Assembly: GCA_032433765.1 (NCBI GenBank)
Contig: JAVIAB010000073.1
Coordinates: 64,436,199 to 64,500,198, forward strand
Origin: Megaustenia siamemsis
Lineage: Eukaryota; Mollusca; Gastropoda; Stylommatophora; Ariophantidae
Reading direction: 5' to 3'
DNA length: 64,000 nt
Below the pieces are notes generated by a model. It was not told where the DNA came from and searched no databases. It saw only the letters and a program-made list of their open reading frames with translations. Each line of letters starts with the position of its first letter. Positions within the stretch are counted from its first letter, which is position 1. Positions 35,166 to 48,139 of the stretch are shown piece by piece. The position numbers and the translations under genes are program-made.

Positions 35166-35305
35166 ATTTGAGCCATGGCTAGCACAGAAACACATCAAGA
35201 GATGAGCCATGACTAGCACAGAAACACATTAAGATATGAGTCATGGCTTCACAGAAAAACACCAAGAAATGAATCAAGTCTAGCACATAAACACATTGAG
35301 GTATC

Positions 35306-36420
35306 CATATGCTTGGGTTAGTCTGCAGACTCTTCTTAACGTGTGAATCGTCGACATACGAGATGCAGGCCCCGAATAACTGTTCACAGGTTTCGTTCAA
35401 ACAGTTGTCCGGAGATTTGAGAGCAGTCTGACCCATAGAACGTTCCCTTGCAAGCACAGTTCCCAGTTGACTGTTCACAGTACGTTTCTTTGCATGTACA
35501 GTCAGCACTTTCCGGGTCACATATGATGTCACAGCCCTCAGAACACGTCTGTTCGCACTGTAGCCCAAAATTACCATCGGGACAAGTGTTATTACAGGTA
35601 TAGCCAGGATGTTTACATTGTAGACATTTTCCGGATTTTTCTCACATAAAGGACAGACACTGAGACAAGACCTGGAGCAGTCGTGTCCATAGATCCCATG
35701 TGAACATTTGCCGTGACACGTACCGATGATGAAGTCGTAGCTTTTACTACACCCACTACACACTGCACAAAACGACCAAGAATACTCGTTCAGACAATAG
35801 GTGTCTGTAAATGTTTGCACCTCACACACCGTCAGTGCACTGCTGGCCTGCGAAATGGTCGGTGAGTACTCAATCTGAATGTGTGCCATTGGCGTTTGTG
35901 TGGTGACTACAATAGTGTTCATAGAAACATTAGGGTATGATATATCATTACACTGGAACACTACGCCGCCACTGACGGAGAAAGCCTTTAGAGTGGCATT
36001 CTTTACCCGAATCATAGCGCTAGCTCGATGATAGATTCGAATGATGTGAATGTTCTGGGGTGTGGCAAAGTTCAGATACCAGTAAACAGGACTGGTTCCA
36101 CTTCTCAGTTTTGTGTGTGTGCAGACATTGTCATAGAGATTGGTCTTTGTTTTGCCATTTACTGCGGCCTCTGGTCCACATCCGTCTCCTATATAACAAG
36201 CATTAAATGTCTCGGTCTGGTTTGTGTTCTGTTTGAACACATTCCTACCCCCGCCTATGTAGATGGAGCAAATATTTGCAACTATCACCCCTGCAATCAA
36301 TAACTTGTTGATCAGACCAGCCCCAGAGCAAAAGACATTAATCTCGTGCTGACTAACTACAAACGTTGAATCATAGCTACATGAGGCAGAACCATTTAGT
36401 TTTACCGTGAAACTGTCCAA
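35306..36420 (-). pseudogene. Fucolectin/EGF (MEGF-like) receptor fragment, frameshifted
   Basis: A minus-strand frame starting near 36420. Residues about 1-60 form a cysteine-containing module. Residues about 60-205 resemble a fucolectin/F5-8C-type lectin domain (NVFKQNTNQTETFNACYIGD, AAVNG, YWYLNFATPQNIHIIRIYHR). EGF-like cysteine pairs follow (CHGKCSHGIYGHDCSRSC). Near 35640 a one-base loss in an A run shifts the frame. Beyond it the other frame continues as KSGKCLQCKHPGYTCNNTCP, QCEQTCSEGCDIIC, CACKGTFYGSDC. Such receptors bind glycans or debris at the cell surface in molluscs. There is no intron across lectin and EGF parts, and it lies between inverted-repeat arms. This suggests a processed or captured copy, not a working gene. 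Confidence 0.7.
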
Positions 36421-36494
36421 AAAATGTTGATTGCTTCTTTCTGATGTTTTTTAAGAGCTCCATTTTTGTGTTGGCCTCTTTGAGAACTTTCAAT
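36421..36494 (-). mobile_element. RTE-type LINE scrap (family D)
   Basis: Complement of the D motif EVLKEANTKMELLKNIRKKQ in decayed form, directly abutting the lectin fragment. Confidence 0.65.
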
Positions 36495-37800
36495 TTTTTT
36501 TTTTTGTTCTAGCAGTTTTCAATTCTTTTAAAGATATTTTATCAAATCTCGCCATTTGTCTCTGTTCTGTGCAAGCAGCTCTATCTCGCCATGGGAGCCG
36601 ATTCCTCTGCTCTTGCCTCTCTCATTAATGTTCTTCTCAGTGTCTCTCTGGGTCTTCCTCTTTTCCTTTTACCTGTTGTTTCCCCACATGAGGGCTTGCT
36701 TTGCTATTCGGTTATTCTCTCTTCTCATCACATGTCCAACATATGACCATCGTCTTTTCTTTATTACTGAAGATATTAGTGCTTGATTGGCGATTTCTCT
36801 AATTTCCTCATTTGTTTTGAATTTGTTCCACGCGATACCAAGTATTTTCCTTTGACATTTATTTCGAATGCATTCAACTTTGTTTCTATATCTCTTGTTG
36901 TTTTCCAGCTTTCACATGCATGTGTAAGGGTTGATAGTACATTTGATTTGAATAGTCTAAGTTTTGTGTTTGTGCTGATGAGTTTTGATTTTCACTACTT
37001 TTCAAGGCTTCTGAAAGACATTGCTACTTTAGCTATTCTGATTCTAATTTCTTTGCTTGTATCCCCTTCTCGATTAATGTGAGTTCCAAGATAGATAAGT
37101 GATCAATCTCTTCCACTGGTTTGTTTTCCATGTATATTTTGTCGTCTGTAGGAATGATGCTTTTCATGACTTTAGTCTTTTCATGATTGATCTGAAGCCC
37201 AATTTTGATGGCTTTTGATGATAGTTCATTTGTGTTTTCCTGTATCGTTTTTATCTGACTGCTGATGAGAACTATGTCATCGGCAAAGTCGAGGTCCTCC
37301 AAATGGTCTCCTTGTATCCATTCAATGCCTTTATTACCAGTGCAGCATTTCTTCATTATGAAGTCCATAACAACTCAAGTTAAGTAGTAGAAGTTAAGTA
37401 CAAAAGGTTTTTGCTTTTCAATGTGTTCCTCCAATATAAGTCGTAGAGTAAAAATGTGGTCAAGGCAGCTTCTCCCTTTTCTACACCCAGCCTCTTCTTC
37501 ATGCATTGTATCTATTGAATCTTTTATTCTATTTAGGATGATTTTGCAGAATAACTTTGAGGCAACTGACAAAAGTGTCACTCCTCGCCAGTTGTTACAA
37601 TCTCTAAGATTGCCCTTTTTTGGAATCTTAACACAATGATTCCTTTTTTCCATTTATGAGGCGTCTTCTCTGCTTTCCAAGTGATAGTGATGTTAAACAT
37701 TTTCTGGAGATGTATTAAATGAAGGCTATCAATTGCCTTCAGTATCTCAGCTGTTAACTTATCCTTATCCTCTCCAGCAGTCTTAAAGTGTATAATAATC
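36495..37800 (-). mobile_element. RTE-type LINE family C with internal RT deletion
   Basis: The minus strand has RT start IPKKGNLRDCNNWRGVTLLS and CRKGRSCLDHIFTLRLILEE (37653-37375). It then jumps to DFIMKKCCTGNKGIEWIQGD and LDFADDIVLISSQ (motif C) at 37368. Motifs A and B are missing at the junction near 37375. The C-terminus continues frameshifted to 36495. Confidence 0.85.
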
Positions 37801-37821
37801 TATAAATAATGATAGTCTAGT

Positions 37822-38336
37822 AATCAAATGTACTATCAACCCTTACGTATGCGTGTGAAAGCTGGAAAACAACAAGAGATATAGAAACAAAGTTGAACGC
37901 ATTCGAAAATAAATGTCTAAGGAAAATACTTGGTATAGAATGGAACGAATTCAAAACAAACGAGGAAATTAGAGAAATCGTCAATCAACCACTAATATCT
38001 TCAGTAATAAGAAAAGACGATGGTCATACGTTGGACATGTGATGAGAAGAGATAATAATCGAATAGCAAAGCAAGCCCTCATATGGGAAACAACAGGTAA
38101 AAGAAAAAGAGGAAGACCCAGGGAGACACTGAGAAGAACATTGATGAGAGAGGCAAGAGCAGCAGGAATCGGCTCCCTCAATGAGATAGAACTGCTTGCA
38201 CAGAACAGAGACAGATGGCGAGATTTGATAAAATATCTTTAAAAGAAAACTGCTAGAACAAAAATTCATATAGGAGAAGGTGTATCTTGGTCTACGCCCT
38301 ATGGGCCGGTTACGGCTCGAAAGGTCAATAGATAGT
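37822..38336 (+). mobile_element. RTE-type LINE family C, 5'-truncated
   Basis: Open pieces SNVLSTLTYACESWKTTRDI, RRTLMREARAAGIGSLNEIE, LLAQNRDRWRDLIKYL, and the 3' UTR with ccctatgggccggttacgg, ending caatagatag. It faces the minus-strand C copy next to it. Confidence 0.87.
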
Positions 38337-38425
38337 AATAAGTGAGTAGTTGTTGTTATCAAATTATGAATTATGCCACACGGCGATTCAGTTTCACTGG
38401 AAGTTTCAGAGATTCTCATTCTGCA

Positions 38426-38456
38426 CCCCCCCCCCCCCCCCCAAAAAAAAAAAAAC
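38426..38456. repeat. Poly-C/poly-A run
   Basis: About 16 C followed by about 12 A. Such runs are prone to assembly error. Confidence 0.9.
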
Positions 38457-38737
38457 CCGCTAAAACTTAAACTAAGGCACAGTGTTAAATAAAAAAAAAA
38501 AATTAGGAAGAAGTAGAAGAGGCCAAAACAAGGCAAAGAACAAATTAGCATTATATTAAAAAAAAAAATTAAATTAAGTTTTATACTCATGCCTTTGGGA
38601 TCCATGTAAATTTCCAGTTTACAGATTTCAGACGTGACCCATTACTGAACTGTTCCATCAGTGCCTGGTTTTTCCGCATTTTAAGCCAGTTCAGTGGTAA
38701 ATTGGTAAATACTTTTTTTTAAAATAGCTGTAACCAT

Positions 38738-38789
<52 letters not shown>

Positions 38790-38791
<2 letters not shown>

Positions 38792-39186
38792 TAATTTCCT
38801 AGTTTGATCAGATATAGTATTTCAGTTTGGAAGAGTGATGTCCCCTAAAATATGTCTGCCAAAATACAGTGGTTCTACGCATTCTTGGCGTTGGGGTCAT
38901 TACGCCGATTGGTAATCAACCGCACAATTCCCTTCGATAAGAAGATCATAATTAGGCCGAGTGGCGTCGTTTTGTCACGCGTTATAATATATTTATAAAT
39001 ATTTAACACTAAAGCTAAACCTAACCCCTGGACCCAACGCCCAATCAACAGATACTCCGAAATGATTACATGCCAGCGTAATGACCCAACGCAAGAATGC
39101 GTAGAACCACTGTATTTGGCAGACATATTTTAGGGGACATCACTCTTCCAAACTGAAAGACTATATCTGATCAAACTAGGAAATTA

Positions 39187-39188
<2 letters not shown>
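38790..39188. mobile_element. Palindromic MITE in a TA microsatellite
   Basis: 399 bp with inverted termini of about 100 bp: ggtaatttcctagtttgatc at the left end and its complement at the right, continuing through cccctaaaatatgtctgcca and gtggttctacgcattcttg. No coding capacity. It is flanked on both sides by long (TA)n, so a TA duplication is likely but cannot be delimited. Confidence 0.85.
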
Positions 39189-40095
<907 letters not shown>

Positions 40096-40353
40096 GATAG
40101 ATGTATTAAAGTTTATCTGAACTTTATCATTCCATCCCATAAAACGGAAAAATCGTGATATACACAGGCCACCGAAGTTCGGTTGTACATTTGTCCATTG
40201 GTTTTAGAATAAAATATGTTATATTTATCAAATTGGCACATGAAAAAAGGCAAAAAAAAAGTTGACCTCAATGTGTTTATGTGCTGGATTTGGTTCATTT
40301 CTTGGTGTTTTTCCGTGAAGCCATGGCTCATATCTTAATTTGTTTCTGTGCTA

Positions 40354-42504
40354 TAGTCCGTTCAGAAATTCATAATCACACCTGAATTAGTTTTGCGTGA
40401 TAACCGCTTGTTGTTTTGGTTTCAAATTTTGCATGCAATCTTAGAATATTGATGACGCAAAGATTTTTGTATTTTTTATTCCACAAACACAACAGATTTT
40501 GCACATCAGCGAATTCCTTTGATCTTTTATGACGATGTCACACAAGTTGATTCAAATTTTAGAGTTTACAGTAATCGTGTTAAATTTTCCAGTTTACTGT
40601 AATTCTTGTCAGAGGTGTATCTACATAGTGCTTAATTGTGGGTGTTGTTCGTTATGTGTATTTGCAAACATGAATTCAATTGGTTACAATTAGTCTTGTC
40701 CTTCGGTCACCATTAGACCCCAGGACGTCCTAACTGCAGCTGGAATTGAATTCATCTTAATTCAATTAATAATTTTTCAATTAAAAAATTAATTCAATTT
40801 AATTAATTAATCATTCCGAATCTGACGATTCCAAGAGGTTGATAATCATTACTGGCTGGACAAATAGTAATCCATCTCGTTTCCAGTACTCATCTTCCAC
40901 CCGCAGCACATATTCAACACACTTCTTCCAGAACGGAATGTCTATTTTTGAGAGAGACTCGTGTGTCAGAACTTCAACATCACACATTTTAAACGTCCTG
41001 TTCTGTTCTGCAACTTGTCGTGAGCCCAGACAAATTCGATTGGATTAAGGTGCGCATGATATGCAGGGAGTCGAAGAGAGGTGTGGCTGTATTTCTCAAT
41101 GATTTTGTCAACATGGTACACCTTTTTCTTATTCGTATTCTTCACAAGTTGTAACAATTCGGGTTTTAAATATGTGTCATCAAATTTGACATTTTCATTC
41201 GCAAGCCATGTCTTAATTTGCTCTTTTTCGTATTTGATGCAGTAGTCACTTTGTCTTCCTCTGATACGACATTGTGGTTTGATGTATTATCCATGACTAT
41301 GCATGAAGGTCTCTCCAGGATTGGTAAAAGATCGCTCTCCAACCAGTGCCTGAAAATGTTTCCATTCATTTCAGTATGGTAGTCTCTACCGTCGGTACTT
41401 TTTGATTGGAAAATAAGTCCCGCATCATGGACAAGGCCGTTTTCAGTGCTTCCAGCATGCGTTAATATAATACGCTGGCCTTTGCTGCACGGAATTGTTC
41501 TTTTGAGTTTGCCATTTCTGACTGCCATTCTTTAGCATAGGTGTGGTGTGCGTTGACCCATGATTCGTCCAAATATACAATATCATACCGTTCACTCCGC
41601 CGCTCACGGATCTGTCTCAGGTATTTGCTTCGAGCAATGACTAAGTGTGGTTTTTCACAAATAATATTCCTGTCCCCAACAGTTTTTCTGAAAGCGAAGC
41701 CGGCTCCTCGTACAATCTTCCATAGAGTACTTTAAGAAATGTCAATATTGCAGTCTGCATGCAATTTTAATTTCAAATTCCTGAGAGTAACAAGTACATT
41801 ATTAGCAAACATTTTCAATATCTCACGTTTTATGACATCCATGTCAAAGCTGTCGACTTTTCTTTTCCTTCCTTGACTGGCACGAGTGCACTCTGAGTCT
41901 TGTTTAATCCAACGAGAAAATGACGATCTATTAAGACCAAGCGCGAGTTGCGTTCGTCTCTCTGGGTCATGAATATCACAATATAAATGCCCCATCTTGG
42001 ATTCCATAAGGAAGTGCTGATATAGTAAAAAAGTAACCTTTTGCATAGTTATAAATTTGCATTTCAAACTCATTGTAATTTAGATATAAATGTTGGTATT
42101 TAAAGTCAACAAATTGTCTACTGAGTTTTCACAAAATTAATAAAGATACGCCTTCCTTCGGTAATTAATGCCAAGGCCGTGGTGCGTCATGTCATTCAAT
42201 AACAATTCAGTTTTGTGCACGGGATTTTCCTGAAGTTAGTGTTTCTGCAATAGCCAAACTATTTTACGTGAACGACCGCACCAAATTAATGTATATATCC
42301 TAAAATTGTGTCAAATTCGTATAGGGTGAATTTAATATAGCCTAAAGAAGAAAACTTTTAAACTAGATCAAATTTCTCAGAGCAAAAAATATTTCTATAA
42401 CGTCATCAATATTCTAAGATTGCATGCAAAATTTGAAACCAAAATAACAAGCGGTTATCACGCAAAACTAATTCAGGTGTGATTATGAATTTCTGAACGG
42501 ACTA
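40354..42504 (-). mobile_element. DD82E-type (IS630/Tc1-mariner) transposon, copy 2
   Basis: 2,151 bp with near-perfect inverted ends of more than 100 bp (tagtccgttcagaaattcat at the left; its complement at the right) and TA duplications at 40352-40353 and 42505-42506. The minus-strand transposase is read in pieces: 42073-41732 (CKFITMQKVTFLLYQHFLME; ERRTQLALGLNRSSFSRW), VYLDESWVNAHHTYAKEWQ at about 41550, VMDNTSNHNVV at about 41280, then after a frameshift AYHAHLNPIEFVW at about 41050. The C-terminal tail ends ESSDSE at about 40807. Two or more breaks; probably inactive. Confidence 0.92.
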
Positions 42505-42560
42505 TAGTCATGGCTCATATCTTGGTGTGTTTCTGTGCTAGCCATGGCTCAAATCTTAGC

Positions 42561-42562
<2 letters not shown>

Positions 42563-42622
<60 letters not shown>
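42563..42622. repeat. (GT)n microsatellite
   Basis: About 30 GT units in the right inverted arm; the left arm has only a short CA run at the matching place. Confidence 0.95.
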
Positions 42623-42625
<3 letters not shown>

Positions 42626-42629
42626 AGCC

Positions 42630-43140
42630 TTGGCTCATATCTAGGTGTGTGTCATGTTGGTCGTGTCTCATATCTTGGTGTGTCCGTGTTAATCATGTCT
42701 CATATCTTTATGTGCGTCTGAGTTTGGTAATATCTCATATCTTGATGTGTATCTGTGTTGGTCATGTGTCGTGTCTTTGTGTGTGCATGTCTGGGTTAGG
42801 GATGTCTTATATCTTTGTGTGCATGTTTGTGTTCGTCATGTCTCGTGTCTTTGTGTGTGCATGTCTTTGTTTGTCATTTCTCATGTCCTTGTGTATGCCT
42901 GGCTATGTTGGTCACATCTTATATCTTTGTGCGTATGTTTATGTTAGGTATGTGTCATATCTTTGCATGTGCATGTCTATGTTAGTCATATCTCATATCT
43001 TTATGTGCATGTCTATGTTAGTCATGTGTCATATATCTTGATGTGTGTCGGTGTTAGTCATGTCTCGTATCGCTATGTACATGTCTGTATTATTCACATC
43101 TCATATCTTTGTGTTTGCATGTCTGTGTTAGTCACTTCTA
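42630..43140. repeat. Minisatellite, right arm
   Basis: Inverted counterpart of 34698-35165; units such as tgttagtcatatctcatatc with tttgtgtgcatgtc. Confidence 0.85.
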
Positions 43141-43145
43141 GTGAC

Positions 43146-43495
43146 TCGGGCAGATGGTGCCCGTAAACCTGGGAAGGCAGACCATCTAAGGGCAGAATCC
43201 CCTACAGAAAAGACAATCTGCTGCCTTGCAGGAAGATGGGGACAATCAAAGGCTAAGGAAAGCAAACCTGAATAAAATGCTGGCTGAAATCGGATGCACT
43301 GGGCCACTGGCGCAGAACACAGTGCAACGTTTTAACGGGTGTTCAATCAGAGTGGATCTGGCAGACTCTAAATGTGTTGTTCTGTCTGTGGGGGCGATCA
43401 ACACACTTAACCTAATAGCCAGCTGACTTCATGTGGGAGTCTGGAATTCTACTCTGATTGAGTCCTGATCGCAGAGAGAGAGAGAGAGAGAGAAT
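43146..43495 (+). mobile_element. Short F-derived element, right copy
   Basis: Inverted homologue of 34361-34697 with the same internal junction and a longer gagagaga tail. Few differences by eye, so the arms are not very old or have been homogenised. Confidence 0.75.
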
Positions 43496-43499
43496 GGTT

Positions 43500-43810
43500 A
43501 TGCGAAGTCTTCTTCCTCCTCATTTCAGCGTCGAGGGAATAAGTTGAGGTTTTTTGCTCTTCTGTTCGCTTCTGCTGTTGTTATGTTTTCTAGTGTTTCT
43601 AATATTCCATCGATACATCTTTTTCGTGATCGATCCTTGGGTCTGGTATTCTCGCAACGTTTATTGAAAGCTCATTGTGTTTTTTTTTTATTACTCTGCC
43701 TTGTCACGTGGCCAAACCAATTTATCTGTTGTTTCTTTATGTAATCTATGGCGGGTGTTATTCCTAGCTTTTTTCGCAGTTCTTCATTTCTGATTTTGTC
43801 TCTCATGTTA
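43500..43810 (-). mobile_element. RTE-type LINE C-terminal scrap
   Basis: The minus strand reads QINWFGHVTRQ-like and RPKDRSRKRCIDGILETLEN, resembling the C-terminus of RTE relatives, with a mixed 3' end. Confidence 0.5.
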
Positions 43811-43811
43811 T

Positions 43812-44670
43812 GCAAAGTGTGAGAAACAAATTTAAACCAGAAGCTAGTGATGAACAGTGTGAATTTGTTGGAGGTAAAGGTACGAGGAACGCCATCAACA
43901 TTATAAAATTAGTGAAAACAAATATATACTTGCCTATGTTTTATAGATTAAAACAAACCACTCGATAAATAAAGCTTGAAGAAATAATCACAATTTTAGA
44001 CAGTGACATGGACATGGACAGCAAGAGATCTAAGAGTAATAAAGAACATTAATGTATTGTAATAATGTACTGGCAATAAAAAGCAGCCATAAGAAATGGA
44101 AATCAAGTGGATATGTTTGTACAAATTAAACAAGGTATTAGGCAAGGATGTGTGTTACAAAAATAGCAGTGACGGCTGCAAAAAAGAAAAAAAGACATCT
44201 CCTAAGCATAATTAATTATTAAACTAAGTATTATTATTAAAGTAAGTAGGACAGTATTAATTAAAATAGATCAAAATTGTAAATAGGACCTACCTGGGAA
44301 CGATGTTAACTTTGGGTGGTATAATAAAAAAACAGAGGCGAGGCACAGAATAAGTCAGGTAAAGGCCGTATTCCAGAGAATGAGAAAGATATTTATTATG
44401 CTGAGCAATTCACAACTGTCACTTAAAATAAGAAAAAGAGCTCTCTACTGTTATGTGGAGTCAATCATAGGGTATCAAGGACTGAAACAACAGACAAGAA
44501 AATCATAGGATGCCACAGATATGTAGTTTTATTGAAGGATGTTAATAATACAACGGACAGTTTGAAAAAGTAGTAAGAATGTTCTAAAAGATACCAAAGA
44601 AATCTAATTTCAAATACGAAAAAGAAACAAATATTTTTTGTTTACCACAAAACGAGAAGGAAAGGAACAA
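43812..44670 (+). mobile_element. RTE-type LINE family A, strongly decayed
   Basis: VRNKFKPEASDEQCEFVGGK, MYWQ, RNGNQVDMF and QIKQGIRQGCVL can be followed. The rest is full of stops and indels. It is the oldest-looking A copy here. Confidence 0.75.
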
Positions 44671-44686
44671 TAGTTTATGTGGTGAC

Positions 44687-45446
44687 CAGTTGCGTATACT
44701 GGTTTTGGGGTCTTGGCTACCGCTGACATAATAAATAAAGACATACATTATATTCAGTAGGCTAACATGAAGTAATATTTGCTAATGACATCACTACATT
44801 TTTAATTACTTTGTCATTGAAAGTACTGTTGGGTTAGTTTCTAAGTTTCTGAAGGAATGATTACTCAATGGACATTATTGCCAAACCAGATAAGCGTCCT
44901 TGTGTCTGAGTTGAGCGACGATAAGACTTGATTCTCTTGAGAGCAGAAAAAGTTCTTTCTACAGATGCTGATGCGCATAACGTAGTTATATATAGGTTAG
45001 GAAGTTCCGGTAATCAGACATAGTTTTACTTTCACTTTGTGACGATTCTGACTGGCTAGAGCTAAAAATGACCCATGAAACTGCATTAGTGTAGATATAA
45101 CTTAGCCGTATTATTTTTACATGAATTTTTGAATGTCAAGATCATTAATTCAAAGTCGGAGAGAAGAGAAATATACCGCTGCTGATTAGCGGTTTCATGT
45201 ACTATTTTTTAAAATAATAGTTTCGGTCTCATTCACAAACGTTATAATGGCCATAGGAAAACCTTTCTTTAATAAATGCAAATCAAAGCAAATAAATCAT
45301 ATTGGCCTACGAAATGTGTAATAGAATATTCGAAAATTTGTAATATAATTATGAAAAAAATATAATAAATTATCATTTCCTTTTGTATTTTGTTATATGT
45401 TCAGGCTACCGGCGGTAGCTGCGGTAGCATAGAGAATACGCCACTG
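44687..45446 (-). mobile_element. hAT transposon remnant with 8-bp duplication
   Basis: Ends cagttgcgtat and its near complement (atacgccactg), flanked by the exact 8-bp duplication gtggtgac (44679-44686, 45447-45454), a hAT hallmark. The minus strand retains only the C-terminal dimerisation segment, LCASASVERTFSALKRIKSY and RRSTQTQGRLSGLAIMSIE, as in ZMYM1-like hAT transposases. The DDE core has been lost. Confidence 0.85.
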
Positions 45447-45604
45447 GTGGTGACAACTGTTTATATTGAGGGAGAAAACTGATAGAAAGATTCAAGACAG
45501 TTTAGAATATATAGTTATCTTGAATATGTCATCACTAACATCTGAAAATGCGAAACTGAAATAAGTTATTGGGTTATTGAGTTATTAGCGGGTCATCGTC
45601 ATTG

Positions 45605-45640
<36 letters not shown>

Positions 45641-45879
45641 GATCAAGACTCAATCAGAGTAGGATTCCAGACTCTCTCATGAAGTCAGCTGTCTGTTTAA
45701 GTGAGTCGATTAGCCAATATATTTTCTCTTCCAGGGAGGTGGGTGTGGACCACATTGCTCTTCTCAGGTCTGTGCACTGGGGGCAATCATGTAGAACATG
45801 TTTGTAGTCATATTGTCCAGTGTACAGTGGCATAGGCTGGTTGTACCTATTTTGAATTTGGTGAACATGTGATATCTCA

Positions 45880-45968
45880 TTCTCTCTCTCTCTCTCTCTT
45901 TCTCTCTGCGATCAAGAATCAATCAGAGTAGGATTACAGACTCTCTCATGAAGTGTCTGTTTAAGAGA
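45880..45968 (-). repeat. Duplicated F 3' UTR segment
   Basis: A (TC)n run plus tgcgatcaagaatcaatcag repeats the true F 3' end found at 45607-45690, within the terminal C-terminal region. It looks like a tail-to-body insertion of a second F 3' end. Confidence 0.6.
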
Positions 45969-47614
45969 ATCTCATTCTATTGTGGCCAGTGCGTAGGCGA
46001 AGTATGATGACTTGATGCCTCCTTGATAGTTGGAGGGGTGTCCGCCCCTCTCGTTTTGCATTGAGTGTTCTCGTTTCCATTTTTCATGATACTGAACTTT
46101 GAGGATGGATTTGGCTTCATCATAACTGAGCGGATGTTTCTCTTGTGGTAATCTCCCTCCCTCTTTAGCTAATTTGTCTGCGCGTTCGTTCCCGTGTATA
46201 TTATAGTGTGATGGTATCCACTGAATGACTACTCTCTGGAAGTTATTGCATAGTTGGTCCAGTGTTGTTCTTATGTCATCTAGTTCATTGTTCTTGGGGC
46301 TTTTTAGAGCTGTTAGTACTGACAGTGCATCAGTCAGAATGACCAATTTATTGTGCATGTTATTTTTGTGTTGAGTAGCCAGTGTTGCAGCATCTCTGAG
46401 TGCCTCAGTTTCTGCTTTAAAGTTGTTTGAGAATTTCCCAGTAGCTATTGACTTGGTGATCTCGTCCTGGTTATCCAGCGTCAAGAACACACATCCCTCT
46501 CCATTTCTGGTGGCATTTGTAGCAGAGCCATCAGTGTATATGTGGGCCAAGAGTCCTGTGGGTAGGTATCGTGTATGTGTTTTTCTGCTACGTGTTTTCT
46601 TTCAGTGTCTGATTGGTTGCCTTTTTTCATGATTCCTATTATATCTTCTTTAAATTCTGGTATTTTGTGTTTCCCATGAGGAAACATATCAGATGGGCCC
46701 AAGGGTTTCGGTATTGTTTGGGAAAGTACTAGGTCTCTAGTAGTTAGTTCATTGGCGATTGCAGCGAAGTTGCTCCTCTTTAGTCGTACAATTCCGGAAC
46801 CAGTTATTCTTTGGTGCATGGGGTAGCTAAGGAGCCTTCTATATTTCTCCGCTTGTTGCAATACTTTAGTGGCCCGTCTGTCATCTAAGGGTTGTAAACC
46901 TGTTACTGTTTCTAGAGTCTTGATAGGTGTAGATATCATAGCACCAGTGATGATACGGGCAGCTTGATTCTGTGTTCTGTTAATTTTGCTAAGGTGTGAT
47001 TTGGAAGTCATTGCCCACGCTGTGACTCCCTACTCAAGGACTGGTCTGACTCTTACTATGTATAGTCATTTCAAGATATTGCTGTCTCCTCCCTAGTCCG
47101 TTCTGCCAATTTCTTCATAATATGTGTTCGTTTTCTGGCTTTTTTTCTTGCTCTGTCTATCTGATTGTTCCAAGTCATTCTGCGATTCATGGTGACGCCA
47201 AGATATGTTGGGTTTTGGTCAATAGGGAGTGTATGTTCTTTTATCTTCAAGTTTGCAGAGAGTGTGTTTCTTGATAGGCTGAAAATTGTATATGTAGTTT
47301 TTTTTTTCGTTGATTGGTAAGAACCAGGTGTTCGTCCATTTTTCAAGTTCTCCTAGGGCATCTTGCATCCTTGATCCAGCCACCGACATACTTTCCTCGC
47401 GAGCCCATAACGCCAGATCATCTGCATATATTGCTGAGTGTATTCTGTGTGGAATGTCCATTGCGACGTCATTTATGAAAATTAAAAAGAGTGTTGGGGA
47501 CAAGACTCCGCCTTGTGGGACACCTTGTTCGATAGAGACCTTCTTATTTAGTTGACCTTGAACTTGTACTCTGTCCGTTCTATCCTGAAGGTAATGAGAG
47601 ACCCAATTGAATAA

Positions 47615-48135
47615 TTGGTTATTAGTTATTGGTTATGGAAGGCCTCGGTATCACTGCAAACGAATTAAAATCCATAATTGCTCAACCGCCCGTGCCAGTG
47701 GAATCATCCGAATTACTAACACATCTCCCAAACAAAGAAAGGTAACTGTAGTCCCCATCGTAACAGTCTCAGCACACGCCAAAAGACATAAGGCGAAACC
47801 ACGCAGAAAGTGAACACAGCCAACTGTTCCCTGTCATACGATATCATCATTCATCGTAAACAAGCGGGATATCGAACCAAGATAAAAACGGATGAGACAC
47901 ACAGCTCACGGTGTGCACAGAGCACTTAACTCAGTAGCTCCTGCAACAAGCCGGACTTGGAATATGAGAAAACTGCAAGATGGAACACTTTTCAGACATA
48001 GCCTTCAACGGTTCCTGCCGCCTATCCACCATATACCATGGAAGTTCGCGTCCTCCCGAAAATGATGATCGTCGTAGCACTTGATGATGTTAGGCCATCG
48101 TTGATGACTCCAATTCCAAACATATAGACACACAG
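47615..48135 (+). repeat. Repeat H, copy 2
   Basis: Homologue of 18795-19335, and the 3' half (minus strand) of the chimeric insertion. Internal start gttatggaaggcctcggtat is identical in both copies. Confidence 0.7.
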
Positions 48136-48139
48136 TGGT

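Larger units (their letters stand above)
34361..35304. repeat. Left arm of a large inverted repeat
   Basis: Reverse-complementary to 40259-40353 plus 42507-43495, which are separated by a DNA transposon. Outer to inner it holds an F-derived short element (34361-34697), a minisatellite (34698-35160) and a unique piece ending acacattgaggt at 35304. By eye the arms agree at roughly nine positions in ten. Sequence outside each arm differs. Confidence 0.85.
40259..43495. repeat. Right arm of the large inverted repeat, interrupted
   Basis: 40259-40353 is the complement of 35215-35304. After the transposon at 40354-42504 the match resumes at 42507 and runs to 43495, the complement of 34361-35215. 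The order (unique piece, minisatellite, F-derived element) is preserved. Confidence 0.85.

Noticed and set aside
35179..36420. A 413-codon protein as a complete gene
   Set aside because: The last about 100 codons are out of the EGF frame and end in minisatellite and inverted-repeat sequence; the true frame shifts near 35640.
42649..43166. Long frames rich in Cys/Val/Ser/His in the minisatellite
   Set aside because: They follow the 36-bp repeat period (12 codons) on either strand and are translation of tandem repeats.
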